A stretch of DNA of 64,000 nucleotides from an uncultured Candidatus Poseidoniales archaeon (GTDB taxonomy: Archaea > Thermoplasmatota > Poseidoniia > Poseidoniales > Thalassarchaeaceae), in NCBI GenBank assembly GCA_905182515.1, contig CAJJBW010000008.1, positions 108,495 through 172,494 on the forward strand. Direction: 5' to 3'. The number at the start of each line of letters is the position of its first letter. Position 1 is the first letter of the stretch. Position numbers and translations under genes: made by a program. The notes under the pieces were generated by a model, which was not told the origin of the DNA, did not search any database, and saw nothing but the letters and a program-made list of their open reading frames with translations. Shown in pieces: positions 61,331-64,000 of this stretch.

Positions 61331-63253
61331 ATGGTAAATCGTAGACCCAATGTAATCGGTCTTGTGGTACTTGCAAGTATCTACTGGGGCGCATTATATT
61401 ATTGGCTTAGATTTGATTTAACTTCAGATGTCAGTGAAGTCCAAACTGAAGCATTGCTTTTGTTCGGGCTTTCAATTCCATACGTGGCATATGTCATATG
61501 GGCTGCAATGTCGGATTTGCCAGAGCGATTATCGTCAATACCATTTATTGGAAAATTTTTAAAATTTTATATTTGGTTAGGAGTTTTAGTTATTTTTACC
61601 TATTGGGCATGGCAAGATAGTAGCCTTGTTGGTTACTTGTTCGTCGCAATAGCATTATTGGGTTTAGCAGTAGGACTAAGTCTTGCCTGCTTATTATACA
61701 CAGGTAGTGAGGGAAGTAGACTTTATGGATTGAAAAGACTTGTAGATGTCTACCCTAGTATTACAAAACCAGAAGGCCATGTTAGATTTAACCAGAAACT
61801 TTGGACAACTACTTTGGTTCTTATAATCTATTTTGGAATGACGAACGTAATGATATACGGTCTATCAGATACAACTCTGGATATATTCTCTTCTTTTAGG
61901 TCAATAATGGCTGGAGCTTCAGGTTCAATAATGCACCTAGGAATTGGTCCAATAGTTACAGGTTCAATAATTATGCAATTGTTCTCAGGTGCTAAAATAA
62001 TTCAATTAGATCTACAGGACTCTGCAGATAAGCAATTATACCAAGGAGTGCAAAAAATATTGGTATTAATAATGATCCCAATAGAAGCCATACCTCAAGT
62101 ATATGGTTTCCTAGATCCTTCTGAAACTGTAATTTTAGATTTCGGAGTTGGTTGGGCAAACACACTCATAGTTTCTCAATTATTCTTAGGCTCATTACTT
62201 GTTTTCCTTCTTGATGAATTAGTTAGTAAATGGGGAATTGGTAGTGGTATTTCATTGTTTATTGCTGCTGGAGTAGCACAGTCAACATTCGTAGGCACGC
62301 TTTCTCCACTTCCTACGATAGAAGGCCAGATGCTTTCTATCGATAATCCTCCTTCAGGTACATTGCCGATGATATTCTATGTATTGAGGACTGCTTCCAA
62401 TCAACAATTAGTGTCAGATAATGGTTTTGAATTAATGTTGCTCAATCATGCAAACCCAATAGCTGCTCTTGTATCTTCAATAATCGTATTCATAATTGTT
62501 GGCTATGCAGAATCAAGTAAATTAGAATTACCATTGACACATGGAAAAGTTAGAGGCCATAGAGGGCAATATCCAATTAGGCTAGTATACGCAAGCAATA
62601 TTCCAGTAATTTTAATGGCTGCTTTATTGGCTAACATAAATATGTTTACTCTATTATTTTGGAGCCACCCAGTTCTATCTACTACGCCTATAATTGGCAG
62701 AGACGGATGGGGAAGCAGGGCTGAATGGTTTGGTGCTTACAAACCAGGTGCCACGACTCCACATGATGGATTCGCTTGGTATGCCTCTATGGTAAATGGA
62801 GTGGGTGATTGGCTTATGCCGTTACTTAACCAAACAGGTGATGTATATGGCCATAGTTTGGGGCAATTGATGCTACACGTTTTCGTTTATGTCTTCCTTA
62901 TGACGGCAGGTTCAACAGTATTTGCTAAGTTTTGGATCGAAACTACAAACATGGGGGCTAAAGATGTCGCTAAACAGATAGAAAGAACTGGAATGCAAAT
63001 ACCCGGATTCCGTAAGAACCCTGTTGTGTTAGAAAGAATCTTGGAAAGATACATCCCTCCAGTTACATTATTCTCGGGTGCATTCGTAGGTCTCCTGGCA
63101 TCGGGGGCGGATCTGCTGGGGACTGTGGGTAATGCTACCGGTACAGGCCTTTTACTTGCTGTTGGGATTATTCTAAGGACGTATGAGCAAATACAAAAGG
63201 AACAAGCTATGGAAATGCATCCTGTGCTCAGGGAATTCTTCGGAGCAGATTAA
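61331..63253 (+). CDS. secY: Preprotein translocase SecY with extra N-terminal membrane domain
   Basis: The pore-forming subunit of the Sec translocon. The canonical part starts near residue 141 (YPSITKPEGHVRFNQKLWT) and shows MHLGIGPIVTGSIIMQLFSG, DLQDSADKQLYQGVQKIL, KWGIGSGISLFIAAG, LTHGKVRGHRGQYPIRLVYASNIPV (cytoplasmic loop) and the C-terminal MHPVLREFFG. Residues 1-133 are additional and contain about four hydrophobic helices (8-26, 41-60, 77-95, 100-123). Known archaeal SecY proteins have about 440-490 residues and ten helices; this one has 640. An extended outside loop (about 440-505) adds to the length. It ends the ribosomal super-operon. AAGGAG precedes the start. Confidence 0.92.
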   Translation: MVNRRPNVIGLVVLASIYWGALYYWLRFDLTSDVSEVQTEALLLFGLSIPYVAYVIWAAMSDLPERLSSIPFIGKFLKFYIWLGVLVIFTYWAWQDSSLVGYLFVAIALLGLAVGLSLACLLYTGSEGSRLYGLKRLVDVYPSITKPEGHVRFNQKLWTTTLVLIIYFGMTNVMIYGLSDTTLDIFSSFRSIMAGASGSIMHLGIGPIVTGSIIMQLFSGAKIIQLDLQDSADKQLYQGVQKILVLIMIPIEAIPQVYGFLDPSETVILDFGVGWANTLIVSQLFLGSLLVFLLDELVSKWGIGSGISLFIAAGVAQSTFVGTLSPLPTIEGQMLSIDNPPSGTLPMIFYVLRTASNQQLVSDNGFELMLLNHANPIAALVSSIIVFIIVGYAESSKLELPLTHGKVRGHRGQYPIRLVYASNIPVILMAALLANINMFTLLFWSHPVLSTTPIIGRDGWGSRAEWFGAYKPGATTPHDGFAWYASMVNGVGDWLMPLLNQTGDVYGHSLGQLMLHVFVYVFLMTAGSTVFAKFWIETTNMGAKDVAKQIERTGMQIPGFRKNPVVLERILERYIPPVTLFSGAFVGLLASGADLLGTVGNATGTGLLLAVGIILRTYEQIQKEQAMEMHPVLREFFGAD

Positions 63254-63879
63254 TCAATAATTATTTAATTATATTTACTAATATTAACATATGAATATAA
63301 ATCCTTGGCCTTTTTTTTGAGGGAATTATTCAATATATAATTTTGATATATCTATAAAAGCACATATAAAAATTCATAGGATATTATAAATATTCTATTT
63401 GGCAGGTTATTAAATAAATTTAGTAATATTTCTTATACTTTTTTTAAATTAAATTTAACAAATCTAATCCAATTCCGGCTAACAATAGTTTCTATGATAA
63501 ATGTGCCAATAGATGTATTTTCGGGACATTGCTAAGAAATAGCAACTTATTCTAACTAGTCATATTCATAAACTAAAGTCATACCGTCGGCCCGTTGCGT
63601 CACACTGGCGTTGAAGATTGAGTGCCTCACGGTACTATGATTTCTTCATTCAAGTGAGATTCAACCGAGGAAGTGCGGCCACGAACTTAGTTCGTGGTTG
63701 AGGAGGTTAACCACAATTATGACTTGACCCCTATAATAGGGGGTGCAAGACAAAGCAGATTATTTTTCATTCAATTCAAAATGATGGTGATTCTGCGCCA
63801 ATAACCAATAAGTGACAACTTTAGTGACCATTAATAAACACAAACTTCCGAAGGGATCAGTGAGATTTTGCTTACGCGA
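63254..63879 (+). other. A+T-rich spacer and 16S rRNA leader
   Basis: I see no protein gene in these 626 bases. The first half (63254-63560) is very A+T rich and probably carries the rRNA promoter. The second half is more G+C balanced and contains perfect hairpins: CCACGAAC-TTA-GTTCGTGG (63679-63697) and CCCCTA-TAA-TAGGGG (63728-63742). These could be rRNA-processing or leader structures, or part of a small RNA that I cannot name. The downstream half of any processing stem lies outside the window. Confidence 0.5.
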
Positions 63880-64000
63880 AATCCGGTTGATCCTGCCGGA
63901 GGCTACCGCTATTGGAGTTCGATTAAGCCATGCGAGTCCAGAGCTTTCGGAGCTCGGCGTACCGCTCAGTAACACGTGGGTAACCTAACCTATGCAGGGG
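63880..64000 (+). rRNA. 16S ribosomal RNA, 5' end (cut by window edge)
   Basis: AATCCGGTTGATCCTGCCGG (63880-63899) is the universal archaeal 16S start, and CATGCGAGTCCAGAGC with GTACCGCTCAGTAACACGTGG follows in the expected order. The exact mature 5' base is within one or two of 63880. About 121 bases are in the window. It follows secY directly; no tRNA-Ala or 23S is seen here. Confidence 0.97.

Noticed and set aside
63580..63760. RNase P RNA in the 16S leader, suggested by GAGGAAGTGCGG
   Set aside because: The matching 3' conserved block (ACAGAA-type) is absent downstream, and the length before 16S is not consistent with the full RNA.
1..64000. CRISPR arrays, insertion sequences, prophage genes
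   Set aside because: No regularly spaced repeats, transposase, integrase or phage structural gene was found; the Cas4-like nuclease lacks any cas neighbour.

Overview
The window looks like a piece of a marine planktonic euryarchaeon, most likely Marine Group II (Poseidoniales, class Thermoplasmata). This is inferred, not proven. The evidence is archaeal: an S10/spc ribosomal gene order carrying SUI1, Rpp29, eS4, eL32 and eL19; a group II chaperonin; an intron-bearing tRNA-Trp; TATA-type promoters; an archaeal 16S rRNA start; A+T-rich DNA; and many secreted or membrane-anchored proteins with Asp/Gly-rich repeats. No CRISPR array, insertion sequence or phage gene was seen.

Region 1 (1-9.4 kb, all minus strand) is a vitamin and amino-acid block. 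It contains a thiamine ABC importer (thiB-thiP-thiQ) with its HTH-ThiN regulator (ThiR type), a PAP2-type membrane phosphatase at the window edge, proline/glutamate catabolism (P5C dehydrogenase), adenylosuccinate synthase and SerC. Region 2 (9.4-16.1 kb) holds PdxT, a COG2108-type radical SAM protein that appears to start at a non-AUG codon, a RecB/Cas4-like nuclease fused to an OB-type region, tRNA-Ser, a ubiquitin-like small modifier, a secreted beta-propeller-like protein, a 35-residue ribosomal protein eL41, tRNA-Arg, an SprT-like protease and tRNA-Ala.

Region 3 (16.2-24.3 kb) is an oligopeptide ABC importer: a lipoprotein binding protein, a terminator hairpin, two permeases and two ATPases. 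One permease (DppC) and the adjacent ATPase (DppD) both carry large inserted blocks of transmembrane helices. The ATPase keeps every catalytic motif although two membrane blocks split its nucleotide-binding domain. I know of no described precedent. Region 4 (24.4-41.9 kb) has an MFS transporter, class II glutamine synthetase, a D-amino-acid oxidase, a PrsW-like membrane protease, a DUF92 protein, a membrane protein with a cysteine-less thioredoxin-like domain, tRNA-Trp with a box C/D guide RNA in its intron, a secreted subtilisin, an aminotransferase and a giant surface protein. With the peptide importer, the protease, GlnII and DAO suggest a protein- and amino-acid-degrading heterotroph.

Region 5 (42-48.6 kb) has the thermosome, then a two-gene unit. 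Two FMN-type flavodoxin domains are fused to an SdhB-like module that has lost its Fe-S cysteines, followed by an SdhE/HdrB-like protein that has lost most of its CCG cysteines. A Hef-like helicase with a C-terminal PIP box follows. Region 6 (48.8-63.3 kb) is the ribosomal super-operon from uL3 to SecY. It includes an eL32 with an N-terminal SAP domain and a SecY with about 130 extra N-terminal residues predicted to hold four membrane helices. A roughly 630-base A+T-rich leader then precedes the 5' end of 16S rRNA, which is cut by the window edge.
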